Of a stretch of 64,000 bases of DNA, positions 28,237 through 36,689 are shown one piece after another. The first letter of the stretch is position 1; the number at the start of each line of letters is the position of its first letter. This DNA comes from Ochrobactrum sp. BTU1. Lineage in GTDB: Bacteria > Pseudomonadota > Alphaproteobacteria > Rhizobiales > Rhizobiaceae. The position numbers and the translations under genes were made by a program. The notes under the pieces were generated by a model. That model was not told the DNA's origin, made no database searches, and saw only the letters and a list, made by a program, of their open reading frames with translations. Where the stretch lies: positions 248,001 through 312,000 of the forward strand of contig CP076356.1 in NCBI GenBank assembly GCA_018798825.1, given 5' to 3'.

Positions 28237-29142
28237 ATGACTAAAGAGAGCCTTGGCCGCTTAACGCACGGCTTGTTGGAAAAACCCGGTCTGCTGATCG
28301 GCATACTAATACTGGCAAGCTTTGCAATAATTACCCTGGGAGCGCCGTGGATCATTCCCTATTCGATTACTGAACCCAGTTGCGGTGTCTTTGAATCGCC
28401 ATCATTTTCACACTGGTTTGGCTGCGACGACGGCGGGATAGATGTGTTGAGCCTTACGATCTATGGCGGTCGCATCTCCATTATGGTCGGAGTTACGGCC
28501 AGTCTGATCGCCATTTTTGTTGGTGCGCTGGTCGGTGTTTTAGCTGGGTATTTCGGTGGTCCGGTCGATACCGCACTCATGGGCATCACCGACTATCTAC
28601 TGGTTATTCCGCAGATCGTTTTGATGATTGTGGTCGCTTCGGTGTGGAGCCCTTCCATTGACCATGTGGTGCTTGTGATCGGCCTGTTGATGTGGACTTC
28701 GGTGGCCAGATTGATCCGCTCTCAGGTGAAATCAATGCGGCAGCGCGTTTTTGTGCGCCGGGCCGAAGCGAATGGTGCGGGGCATCTGCATATCATTTTA
28801 CGTCATATCCTGCCGCAGATTGGGCCGCTGCTGGCGGCTAACTGGGTGCTGGCGATCACTGTTGCCATCTTCAACGAAACCGCGCTCGCCTTTCTTGGAT
28901 TATCCGATTCAAACGCGGTCACATGGGGCACCATCATGGAACATGCATTCAATCGGTCGGCAGTAAGTGCCGGTGCATGGTGGGCGATTGTGCCGGCAGG
29001 CATGGCCGTCGCACTGCTTGTCATTGGTTGTTATCTCGTTGGACGCTCCATCGAAGACCGGCTCAATCCAAGGCTTGCGGTTTCATATCTGTCGACACGC
29101 AACTGGCGGATGCGGCCTGCAAAGGAACTCGAACATGACTAA
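28237..29142 (+). CDS. ABC importer permease, DppC type
   Basis: A 301-residue partner permease. ATG 28237 (MTKESLGRLTHGLLEKPGLL) is preferred, with GGGG nine bases upstream; a TTG at 28222 would add five residues. It carries the DppC N-terminal helix, FGCDDGGIDVLSLTIYGGRI in place of the usual GTDxxGRD block, and the coupling loop VFVRRAEANGAGHLHIILRH. The last eight bases overlap the start of the ATPase gene. Confidence 0.88.
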   Translation: MTKESLGRLTHGLLEKPGLLIGILILASFAIITLGAPWIIPYSITEPSCGVFESPSFSHWFGCDDGGIDVLSLTIYGGRISIMVGVTASLIAIFVGALVGVLAGYFGGPVDTALMGITDYLLVIPQIVLMIVVASVWSPSIDHVVLVIGLLMWTSVARLIRSQVKSMRQRVFVRRAEANGAGHLHIILRHILPQIGPLLAANWVLAITVAIFNETALAFLGLSDSNAVTWGTIMEHAFNRSAVSAGAWWAIVPAGMAVALLVIGCYLVGRSIEDRLNPRLAVSYLSTRNWRMRPAKELEHD

Positions 29143-30832
29143 AGAGCAGCCTTCGGCTTTGAGAACGCAACCTTTGCTTAGCGTCGAGAAGCTCAATGTC
29201 TGGTATGGTGCGGGCGGAAGGTCAAACCGCGTTCGCATCCAGGTTCTGCATGACGTTTCTTTTGATTTGATGCCGGGCGAGCGTCTCGGACTCATCGGCG
29301 AATCCGGCTCTGGAAAGACGACGATTGCATTGGCAACAATGGGGCTTCTCCAGCCGTCGGCGGAGGTTGCGGGGAGAATTCTTCTAAACGGTCGCGACAT
29401 TCTCGCATCAGGTGAAGCATCTGTTGCGCCCCATCGGTGGAAAGACATTGCCATGGTATTTCAGGGGGCGATGAACGCCTTCAATCCCGTGCGCAGTATC
29501 GGCTGGCAGATCGCTGAAGCCATGGAAGTTCAGGACATGGCAAAGGGGCGTTTGGGCATCCAGCGCGTGGGTGAATTGCTGGAATTGGTGGGGATACCTG
29601 CTACGCAGGCAAGTGGCTTTGCGCATGAGTTTTCCGGTGGCATGCGACAGCGCGCAATGATTGCAATGGCGCTTGCCTGTTCTCCGAAAGTGCTGTTGGC
29701 CGACGAACCGACCACGGCGCTTGATGTGATGGTGCAGCGGCAGGTGTTGGAACTGCTGGTCGATCTGAGCCGGAAACTGGATTTGGGCGTTATTCTAGTG
29801 ACCCACGATCTCGGTGTTGTGGCGGAGGCATGTACGCGAGCTGTGGTTATGCTCAATGGTCGGAATGTTGAAACCGGGCCGACAGCGGATCTCTTTCATC
29901 GACCGGCGCATCCTTATACACGGCAGCTTTTAAAAGCTTCTCCTGCGACTATTCGGGATGATGCAGAGGTTTCTAAAAAACCGTTGGCTGAAGAGGTCTC
30001 TGGTTCACAATTGCTGGGGATAGAGGGGCTGACTGTATGCTATTCTCAGCGTCCAAGTCTAAAGCAGATTTTGACGTCCAATCGCCCCGAGCCCAAGCAG
30101 GTTGTGAAAGCGCTGGACCTCAACGTAAAGGCCGGCGAGATTGTTGCCCTCGTTGGCAGATCGGGTTGCGGCAAGACATCCACTTTGCAGGCGGTCATGC
30201 GTATGCAGCCCGTTAGCGGAGGGCGAATTGTCTTCGATGGGCAGGATATTACTGCGCTTGAAGGGCGGGCATTGCGCCGTGTGCGTCGCGATATTCAGAT
30301 GATCTATCAGGATCCCTACGAGTCTCTGGATAGCCGTTTCCGTGTTGAACATACGATTATGGAGCCTTTGGAAATACACGGTATTGGGCACAATCGTGCA
30401 GAACGCCTTCGCCTCGTGCGTGAAGCCCTCGAGCGCGTAGGCTTGACGCCGGTTGACGATTTCCTGCGGCGTTTCCCACATGAACTTTCTGGCGGTCAGC
30501 GCCAGCGTGTCGCTATTGCTGCCGGAATTGTTCTCAAGCCTAAACTAATCCTCGCCGATGAGCCGACATCCATGCTCGACGTATCAATCCGCAGCGGCAT
30601 TCTCGATCTTCTTGTTGGATTGTGCCGAGAAGGTGGAATGTCAGTGCTGATGATAACCCATGATCTCTCCACGGCAGCAAGCTATGCCGATCGCATCGCT
30701 GTCATGTATGAGGGGCGCATTATTGAAGCGGGGCCTGCAATGCAGGTGGCAAGAGAGCCGCACGCTCAGCATACACGGGATCTGATCGCAGCCATTCCGC
30801 ACATTATTCCCCGAGCGGCCAATCTGATCTGA
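29135..30832 (+). CDS. Two-domain ABC ATPase of third peptide-type importer
   Basis: A 565-residue fused ATPase. ATG 29135 follows AAAGGA and overlaps the permease by 8 bases. Domain 1: [36 protein letters not shown]. Domain 2: [36 protein letters not shown]. Oligopeptide tails HPYTRQLLKASP and AQHTRDLIAAIP follow the domains. It is the third fused DppDF-type ATPase in the window, and the set resembles the same architecture each time although the sequences differ clearly. Confidence 0.92.
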   Translation: MTKEQPSALRTQPLLSVEKLNVWYGAGGRSNRVRIQVLHDVSFDLMPGERLGLIGESGSGKTTIALATMGLLQPSAEVAGRILLNGRDILASGEASVAPHRWKDIAMVFQGAMNAFNPVRSIGWQIAEAMEVQDMAKGRLGIQRVGELLELVGIPATQASGFAHEFSGGMRQRAMIAMALACSPKVLLADEPTTALDVMVQRQVLELLVDLSRKLDLGVILVTHDLGVVAEACTRAVVMLNGRNVETGPTADLFHRPAHPYTRQLLKASPATIRDDAEVSKKPLAEEVSGSQLLGIEGLTVCYSQRPSLKQILTSNRPEPKQVVKALDLNVKAGEIVALVGRSGCGKTSTLQAVMRMQPVSGGRIVFDGQDITALEGRALRRVRRDIQMIYQDPYESLDSRFRVEHTIMEPLEIHGIGHNRAERLRLVREALERVGLTPVDDFLRRFPHELSGGQRQRVAIAAGIVLKPKLILADEPTSMLDVSIRSGILDLLVGLCREGGMSVLMITHDLSTAASYADRIAVMYEGRIIEAGPAMQVAREPHAQHTRDLIAAIPHIIPRAANLI

Positions 30833-30860
30833 CAAAAAGCATGCAAAGTCGCAGAGCTGG

Positions 30861-30895
30861 TTGACGAGCGAGCAGACTCATTATACAAAGTATAA
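30861..30895 (+). promoter_or_regulatory. Promoter with overlapping palindromic operator
   Basis: TTGACG (30861-30866) and TATACA (30882-30887) form a sigma-70-like promoter with a 15-base spacer. The palindrome TTATAC-AAA-GTATAA (30881-30895) covers the -10 element, so bound protein would block RNA polymerase. A similar site lies at 27113, and a half site TTATAC at 34554-34559 lies before the GntR gene. GntR/HutC-type regulators are the natural candidates. Confidence 0.55.
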
Positions 30896-30964
30896 CAAGA
30901 GAGAAAGGGCGCGCTGTTCCGTAGTTGGCGACAGGTGTCCGGGAATTAATCAAAGGAGGAAATG

Positions 30965-32308
30965 ATGTCGGTCGCCGCTTATTCCAGCAAACGTTACGAG
31001 AAAAGCCGTGAGCTATTTGCGCGGGCCTGTGAAGTTATTCCCGGTGGTGTGAACTCGACTGCCCGTGCAACCTGGTCTGGCTGGGAGCCACATCCGCTTT
31101 TCGTTGACCGTGGCGAGGGCGCTCGCGTCTGGGATGTTGATGGGAATGAATATATCGATTACCTCATAGGTTTAGGGCCAATGCTGCTCGGACATCGCCC
31201 AGAGGCGGTGACTGAAGCGGTGGTGCGTGCCATTCGCGAAGTGGGGACCGTTTTCGCCATGCCGAGCGCGCCGGAAACGGTTCTGGCGCACAAGTTGATC
31301 GCAGCAGTGCCATCGCTGGAACAGGTTCGTCTTTGCAATACGGGCACGGAAGCGGTGCTTTATAGCGTCCGCCTTGCTCGCGCCTTCACGGGGCGCAAGA
31401 AGATCATCCGATTTGAAGGCATGTATCACGGTTTCTCCGACGGGGTTTACTGGAGCAAGCATCCCGATCCGGCTACGTCCGGTCCGGATAATGCGCCGCG
31501 CGCAATTCCTCAAGGCCCTGGTATGCCGGATGGCATTTCTGACGGGCTGATCATCTTGCCGTGGAACGATATTGCTGCCTTACGTGCAGTCATTGAGCGG
31601 GAAGGCGACAATATTGCGGCTGTGCTCACCGAGCCAGTCATGTGCAATACCGGCTGTATATTGCCAAAGCCTGGCTATCTTGAAGCCATGCGCGAGCTAA
31701 CGGCGAAACACGGAATCCTGCTGATTTTTGATGAAGTGATTACTGGTTTCCGTCTGGCACTTGGCGGCGCGCAGGCGCGTCTTGGTATAACGCCCGATTT
31801 ATCTACTTTCGCTAAAGGTATCGGTGGTGGATTCCCTGTGGCCGCGATGGGTGGTCGCAAGGATATTATGTCGATGGTTGCGGATGGTCGTGTGTCTGTC
31901 GCAGGGACTTATGCGGGTAATACGATTGCGGTTTCGTCTGCAAACGCCACACTCGATATCCTTTCCCAGCCGGGCTTTTACGGCTCTCTCGACTCAGTTT
32001 CGGACAGATTGCGTTTTGGCCTGATCGACGTGTTCAACAGTGCAGGGATTCCGACGCGCGTTGTGGGTATGGGGGCAGTTTATCAGGTCTGGTTCACCGA
32101 GCACGACATCCATAATTATCGCGATGCAGCGCGCTATGCCAACCATGATATCTTCCGCATTTGGTGGGAAGGCATGCTTGAACGTGGCATTTTGTTTCAT
32201 CCGGGCGCATTTGAAAATCTCTTCATTACTTTTGCGCATACAAATGATGATGTAGACCGCACATTGGATGCGGCACGTGAAGTCGCGCGTCTGATCAGAG
32301 CGCGCTAA
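30965..32308 (+). CDS. Class-III aminotransferase, glutamate-1-semialdehyde-aminomutase-like
   Basis: A 447-residue PLP enzyme resembling glutamate-1-semialdehyde 2,1-aminomutase (HemL): FARACEVIPGGVNSTARATW, RLCNTGTEAVLYSVRLARAF, LIFDEVITGFRLALGGAQ and the PLP lysine in TFAKGIGGGFPVAAMGG. The ATG at 30965 lies 5 bases after AAGGAGG and is preferred over that at 30962. A true HemL would be expected beside housekeeping genes; here it is followed by an FGGY kinase and a sugar-phosphate deaminase. Alphaproteobacteria usually make aminolevulinate by the Shemin route, so a catabolic amino-transfer role is more likely. Confidence 0.85.
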   Translation: MSVAAYSSKRYEKSRELFARACEVIPGGVNSTARATWSGWEPHPLFVDRGEGARVWDVDGNEYIDYLIGLGPMLLGHRPEAVTEAVVRAIREVGTVFAMPSAPETVLAHKLIAAVPSLEQVRLCNTGTEAVLYSVRLARAFTGRKKIIRFEGMYHGFSDGVYWSKHPDPATSGPDNAPRAIPQGPGMPDGISDGLIILPWNDIAALRAVIEREGDNIAAVLTEPVMCNTGCILPKPGYLEAMRELTAKHGILLIFDEVITGFRLALGGAQARLGITPDLSTFAKGIGGGFPVAAMGGRKDIMSMVADGRVSVAGTYAGNTIAVSSANATLDILSQPGFYGSLDSVSDRLRFGLIDVFNSAGIPTRVVGMGAVYQVWFTEHDIHNYRDAARYANHDIFRIWWEGMLERGILFHPGAFENLFITFAHTNDDVDRTLDAAREVARLIRAR

Positions 32309-32348
32309 AGCGGGTTGGCGCATATGAGGGATGAGAGAGGAAAGCGAT

Positions 32349-33782
32349 ATGACGGATTGGCGGTTGGGAATTGACCTTGGCACTTCTGCCGTCAAGCTTG
32401 TCGTACTGGACAGTTCTGGGGAAGTCCGGGCCGAAAGCGGAGCCTCTCATCCCACATTTTCAACGCGTCCCGGTCAGGCTGAACAGAATCCGTCTGACTG
32501 GGTCGCAGCTCTGATAAAAGCGTTGGGCGATCTGCCTGACGGAACAATTGATAAAATTGGCGCAATCTCTGTCGCGGGACAAATGCCAACACTTGTCTGT
32601 ATTGGCAAAGGCGGCGAATGTGTTGGCCCCTCGATTACCTGGCAGGATAGCCGTGCCGACAATATGGCGCGGGAAAAGCTGCATGGTGAAGCCCATTCCC
32701 GTGTTTATGCTCAGACTGGCATGCCCGTGGATGGTCGGTATCTTGCTCCGCAATTTCTTCAACATTTTCGCCAGCGTGGGGATGAGGTTTGCCGCATCCT
32801 TTCGGCAAAAGATTACATCGTTTATGTCCTGACAGGTCGCATGGTAACCGACCCATCGACAGCCGCAGGATATGGGGTCTACGCCCTCGAAACTGAAAGC
32901 TGGGACTCGGAGCTTTGTCAAATCTGGAACTTGCCGATGTCCTTATTACCTGAACTGGCATCAACATCTGTGGTTGTTGGTACGGTGAACGCTGCGGCAG
33001 CAATTCTACTGGGCCTGTCGGAAGGTATTGCCGTATATAACGGCGCGGCGGATTCCGCTGCTGGTGCCTTCGCGATGACAGGTCTCAACGCCAATAGCGC
33101 CAGCGTCGCCATGGGGTCCAGTGCGATTATTTTTGGTGCAACACCCGCCCGACACCTTGATCCCCAAGCGCGCTATCTGCTGACACCACATGTTGCGTCT
33201 GGCTGGTACGGGCGGGAAATGGATTTGCTTTCAACAGGCATTGGCTTTGCGTGGCTCGGTCGAATTCTGGGCTTGTCACCGGAGGAGCTTGAGGCGGAGG
33301 CGCTCGCCAGTGTTCCGGGAGCAAACGGCACCACATGCGCGCCTTATATGACAGGCGGCGGCGAGCAGGGGGCTCTCTGGGATACGTCTTTAACGGGTGT
33401 TTTTCACGGGTTGAATGTCGCGACAACCCGTGCCGATCTGGCGCGTGCCTATCTCGAAGGTGTCATCCTCGAAATACGCCGCTGCATTGATGTGCTTTCG
33501 GAAACTTGGCCAGTCCGACATCTTGTATTGTCTGGTCGTCTGGCACGTAATGCTGCATTGGTGCAGATGTTTGCCGACATGACTGGTCGGTCCATTCAGG
33601 TCTTTGACTTTGGTTCTTCCGCTGCAATTGGCGCTGCCGCCCTTGCCGGTGAGTCTCTGACAATCCAACTCATCAACACCCCGGTAATCGTTCCCACCGA
33701 CACTGCGCGCGATTATGAGCCCGTCCATGCGCGCTTCATGGCGCTTTATCCACATATCGCACGCAGCGGCGATCGCAAGTAA
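32349..33782 (+). CDS. FGGY-family carbohydrate kinase (xylulokinase-like)
   Basis: A 477-residue ATP-dependent sugar kinase with the actin-like fold. Seen: N-terminal phosphate loop LGIDLGTSAVKLVVLDSSGE, substrate-side QMPTLV and the Asp-containing YNGAADSAAGAFAMTG motif (the catalytic base region GAxD), and the C-terminal LVLSGRLARNAALVQMFADM. ATG 32349 follows GAGAGGAAA and is preferred over an in-frame start 18 bases upstream. It acts between an aminotransferase and a deaminase-like protein, so it probably phosphorylates an amino- or ketosugar made in the pathway. The exact sugar cannot be read. Confidence 0.85.
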   Translation: MTDWRLGIDLGTSAVKLVVLDSSGEVRAESGASHPTFSTRPGQAEQNPSDWVAALIKALGDLPDGTIDKIGAISVAGQMPTLVCIGKGGECVGPSITWQDSRADNMAREKLHGEAHSRVYAQTGMPVDGRYLAPQFLQHFRQRGDEVCRILSAKDYIVYVLTGRMVTDPSTAAGYGVYALETESWDSELCQIWNLPMSLLPELASTSVVVGTVNAAAAILLGLSEGIAVYNGAADSAAGAFAMTGLNANSASVAMGSSAIIFGATPARHLDPQARYLLTPHVASGWYGREMDLLSTGIGFAWLGRILGLSPEELEAEALASVPGANGTTCAPYMTGGGEQGALWDTSLTGVFHGLNVATTRADLARAYLEGVILEIRRCIDVLSETWPVRHLVLSGRLARNAALVQMFADMTGRSIQVFDFGSSAAIGAAALAGESLTIQLINTPVIVPTDTARDYEPVHARFMALYPHIARSGDRK

Positions 33783-33796
33783 TAGAAGAGATTGCA

Positions 33797-34519
33797 ATGA
33801 AAATCCTGGATTTCTCTACACGCGCCGAGATGGATGACGCTGCAGCCAGTTATATTAGCACATTGGTAAAAAATAAGCCGGATGCGGTGATCGCTTTGCC
33901 CACAGGCGAAACGCCGCTTGGTCTTTACCGTAATCTGGCTGCGCGTCAGCGTGAAGGCGCAATCAATTGCCAATCAGCCCGCTTTTTCAATCTCGATGAA
34001 TTTGAGGGCAAAGGACTGGCCGACGAAGGCAGTTATGCCGGCTTCCTCATGCGCCATGCTTTCGAGCCGCTGCATATTGCGCCAGACCATTTGCGCTTGT
34101 TGCAGGGCGATGCCTTGGATGTGGAGGCTGAATGTCGTGCCTATGATGCTGCGATTGATATTGCCGGCGGCCTAGATTTGGCAGTGCTTGGGTTGGGGCG
34201 CAACGGTCACGTGGCATTCAACGAGCCCGGGGATGACTGGAGGCTTGGGACACATCGCGTTGCCCTCACTCAGACGACCCGCGAAGCGCAGAGTGGAATA
34301 TACCAAGCCTCAGCCGATGTGCCGAATTATGGTTTGACGATGGGTGTGGCGACGGTTCTAGCGGCGCGTAAATTGCTGTTGCTGGTCACCGGGCAGGGGA
34401 AGGAAGATGCATTGAATGCACTTATCTCCGGTCGTCCCGACCCTGATCGTTCTGTTACTGCGCTGGTCGGCCACCCAGATTTGACCGTCTTGCGCGACTT
34501 ATCTTCGTTTGGAAGCTGA
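33797..34519 (+). CDS. Glucosamine/galactosamine-6-phosphate deaminase-like protein (NagB family)
   Basis: A 240-residue cytoplasmic enzyme of the NagB/6-phosphogluconolactonase fold. Diagnostic blocks are ALPTGETPLGLYRNL, FFNLDEFEGKGLADEGSYAGF (DEY-type loop) and LAVLGLGRNGHVAFNEPGDD, which contains the phosphate loop and catalytic His. Members turn amino-sugar 6-phosphates into keto-sugar phosphates plus ammonia. The start lies 14 bases after the kinase stop. With the kinase it suggests that a phosphorylated amino sugar is the convergence point of the pathway. Confidence 0.85.
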   Translation: MKILDFSTRAEMDDAAASYISTLVKNKPDAVIALPTGETPLGLYRNLAARQREGAINCQSARFFNLDEFEGKGLADEGSYAGFLMRHAFEPLHIAPDHLRLLQGDALDVEAECRAYDAAIDIAGGLDLAVLGLGRNGHVAFNEPGDDWRLGTHRVALTQTTREAQSGIYQASADVPNYGLTMGVATVLAARKLLLLVTGQGKEDALNALISGRPDPDRSVTALVGHPDLTVLRDLSSFGS

Positions 34520-34553
34520 TTTAACGGCGGATAGAGTGTTGTGATAAGGTTGT

Positions 34554-34559
34554 TTATAC
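34554..34559. promoter_or_regulatory. Half site TTATAC before the GntR gene
   Basis: One arm of the TTATAC-N3-GTATAA palindrome found at 30881-30895, about 80 bases before the regulator start. The second arm is not recognisable, so autoregulation is only a possibility. Confidence 0.2.
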
Positions 34560-34640
34560 GTGCAGACTTGTGATTCAGTATGATAAAGAGACTAAGACCC
34601 CGAAAGGGATGACTGATACCAACGAGAGGCTGGCATAGCT

Positions 34641-35477
34641 TTGACTGAGAAGAATGCTGAAACAGCACGATTGGACACGGCCGAACCCGGAAAGTTGCGC
34701 TATCAGGTCGCTTACGACACAATTGTCGCGTTGATACGGGATAATGGTCTTGAGCCCGGCGATAAGCTGCCCAGCATTTCAGAGTTGGGCGACCTCTCAG
34801 GAGTTAGCACGATCTCGATCCGGCATGCACTCGAAAAGCTGGAACGGGAGGGCCGCATCACACGTCATCAGGGTCTTGGCACCTTTGTTGCCGAGCGCCG
34901 CATCGTTATGGAGCCGAGCCGGTCCGGCGAGTTGCTGCAAACCCTTGCCGCCGCACAGCCGACAGAAATGGCAACGCGGCTTATTCAGCTTGCAGTCGGC
35001 CTGCCAAGCCCGGGTGCAGCAGATGCGCTTTCCATCCCTCAAGGACAGCCGGTTTGGGAAATTGTCAGACTGCGAAGCCTGCGCGATAAGCCGGCTATTT
35101 TAGAGCGTGCCATTCTGCCGCTCAATCTCGTCCCGAGCCTTCAGCAGGATGAACTTGCGGGCGGCGGCTCGCTCTATCGTTTTTTGGCAGAACACCACGG
35201 GCTGAACGACGCTCATATCGAACAGTTCTTCGAAGTTGTTCAGCCAAACAAAGTTGAACAAACGAACTTGCAAATCGGAAGTGACGAGCTGGTGGTACGC
35301 ATTCGCGGTGTAAGCTTCACCGCTGACGATATTGCATTCGACTGTTGGCAGCAGACCTACCGCGCGTCCGATTTCATTTTCAGTATATCGGGTGTAGCTG
35401 AAAGAAAGATCCTAAATTCGTCTAAAATAGCGCCTTGGGGCATTAATTCCTTCCCCCAAGTTTCTAATGATTCTTAG
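34641..35477 (+). CDS. GntR-family regulator with UTRA domain (HutC subfamily)
   Basis: A 278-residue regulator. The winged helix is clear: LRYQVAYDTIVALIRDNGLE, then GDKLPSISELGDLSGVSTIS. A UTRA effector domain follows (about residues 105-260), with the typical WEIVRLRSLRDKPAILERA and the C-terminal Phe/Asp strand FIFSISGV. The start is TTG at 34641 because no in-frame ATG precedes the helix-turn-helix. UTRA domains often bind sugar phosphates or similar small molecules, matching the upstream kinase and deaminase genes. It closes the operon and likely binds the TTATAC-N3-GTATAA sites. Confidence 0.88.
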   Translation: MTEKNAETARLDTAEPGKLRYQVAYDTIVALIRDNGLEPGDKLPSISELGDLSGVSTISIRHALEKLEREGRITRHQGLGTFVAERRIVMEPSRSGELLQTLAAAQPTEMATRLIQLAVGLPSPGAADALSIPQGQPVWEIVRLRSLRDKPAILERAILPLNLVPSLQQDELAGGGSLYRFLAEHHGLNDAHIEQFFEVVQPNKVEQTNLQIGSDELVVRIRGVSFTADDIAFDCWQQTYRASDFIFSISGVAERKILNSSKIAPWGINSFPQVSNDS

Positions 35478-35801
35478 TTCTTTTCTCAACTGAGTACTTC
35501 ATTATCGCAATAATTATATTCTGTTTGGGATCAAACTTCTGCTAAATGAATAAACATCGTTAAAGTCATTAATTGCCAACTCCATTCCATTCCATTCCAT
35601 TCCATTCCGGTCGGTGTCGCCATGTCCAGCGTTGCACTATACGTAATGGAGATCAGTGTCAGACCCGACGTTAATACAGTTGGCGAAGCAACGCATCAAC
35701 CGGTGCTGTCACAGTGATTTCTCGTCAACCAAGAGCGGTGGTTGTTCCGGATGCCCCAGACATCCCGGACATAAAATCGGTCTCTTCGCGCGGCCAGTAA
35801 A
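35478..35801. other. Intergenic region with pentanucleotide repeat
   Basis: 324 bases between the GntR gene and the DUF1203 gene on the other strand. AT-rich start, then the repeat at 35581-35608. No gene or clear terminator seen. Confidence 0.5.
35581..35608. repeat. Tandem pentanucleotide repeat (TCCAT)5
   Basis: Five exact copies of TCCAT followed by a partial TCC. Short tandem repeats like this can vary in number by slippage. It is 193 bases from the DUF1203 stop and 104 bases past the GntR stop, so it does not sit in a coding frame or an evident promoter. Confidence 0.75.
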
Positions 35802-36296
35802 CTAGTTGCTGCGTTCCGTAAGCTTGTTAGTTGAGCGCATAATACGGACCTGAAAACAGTTATTCCTTGCTGATCGCACGTCTACAAAATCTATATCACC
35901 GCGTTCAAGTAGCTCGTTTGCGTAGCTGGCAATATCCTTTGTCGCCACAATTTTTCCAGTGCCATAGCAAATACGCTGATCCGTCGTGTAGCCCCTCAAT
36001 AGATATTCGACGCTGGCCAATATCGGGGGCATTCCACTCCCTGACCAAGCGGTGCAATCGTCCGCACATAGGAAGATGGGACCAGTCTCCGCGTATGGCT
36101 GAAGACGATCAAATGGACGGTAAGCGAGAATTAGCATGCCTGCATTTTTTGGAATGAAGTTAAGGCAGTGCCGGCATGGATCTCCATGACCGTCAGAAAC
36201 CGCGCGCTCTGCTACGCAACCATACGCATCGTGCCCGCCGCGACGCAAAAATGCTATTTTATCGCTCGGAAGCGGGAGAAATTTAATATTTGGCAT
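35802..36296 (-). CDS. DUF1203 protein
   Basis: A 164-residue cytoplasmic protein of the uncharacterised DUF1203 family. The family core is easily recognised: GDPCRHCLNFIPKNAGMLIL with its CxxC-like pair, then AYRPFDRLQPYAETGPIFLC and a final HCFQVR-like strand (NNCFQVRIMRS). ATG 36296 (MPNIKFLPLPSDKIAFLRRG) is strongly supported by AGGAGG four bases upstream; a longer frame from 36413 lacks this. The cysteines suggest a metal- or redox-linked fold. It stands alone between intergenic stretches, and no function is known. Confidence 0.8.
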   Translation of the reverse strand: MPNIKFLPLPSDKIAFLRRGGHDAYGCVAERAVSDGHGDPCRHCLNFIPKNAGMLILAYRPFDRLQPYAETGPIFLCADDCTAWSGSGMPPILASVEYLLRGYTTDQRICYGTGKIVATKDIASYANELLERGDIDFVDVRSARNNCFQVRIMRSTNKLTERSN

Positions 36297-36689
36297 TAGG
36301 CCTCCTGAAATCAGGCCAAATGTCCCAAAAACCCAAGTTATTTCTATCCGTTTCTTGCTTTTAAATGAAGCCAGTGTGGCGCTTCGGATCAGGGTTGGGT
36401 GCCAAACTGTCATTATTCATTTGAGATTGAATGATCGCTACTAAAGTCGGAAGCTGCCGGACGTCATTGCGCGTAGGTTCGACATTCACATTACTATCGG
36501 CCACACCCAAGAGCAAACAGTCTGCCTGCGCCTCCGTAAATGTTTGAAATGAAGTGTGTAGCGCTCAGTCGGATTGCGGACAACACGTCGGTACGTAAGA
36601 CTGAGAACGTCCGAGCAGTTCGCTATATATCGAACGAATTTGACGATCATGACAGGGAGAAACAACCCTTCAATGTTGGGGTCAAACAC
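36297..36689. other. Intergenic region, nothing recognised
   Basis: 393 bases between two minus-strand genes. A 67-codon minus frame exists (36486-36689) but it has no ribosome site and an unlikely composition. The promoter of the DUF1203 gene is presumably here. Confidence 0.4.

Noticed and set aside
30965..32308. hemL for tetrapyrrole synthesis
   Set aside because: Context is catabolic and alphaproteobacteria normally use 5-aminolevulinate synthase; called GSAM-like only.
35581..35608. CRISPR array
   Set aside because: The repeat unit is only five bases with no spacers; no Cas genes are present.
36486..36689. 67-codon minus frame downstream of the secreted-protein gene
   Set aside because: No ribosome site, no domain, and Arg/Tyr-rich composition typical of chance frames.
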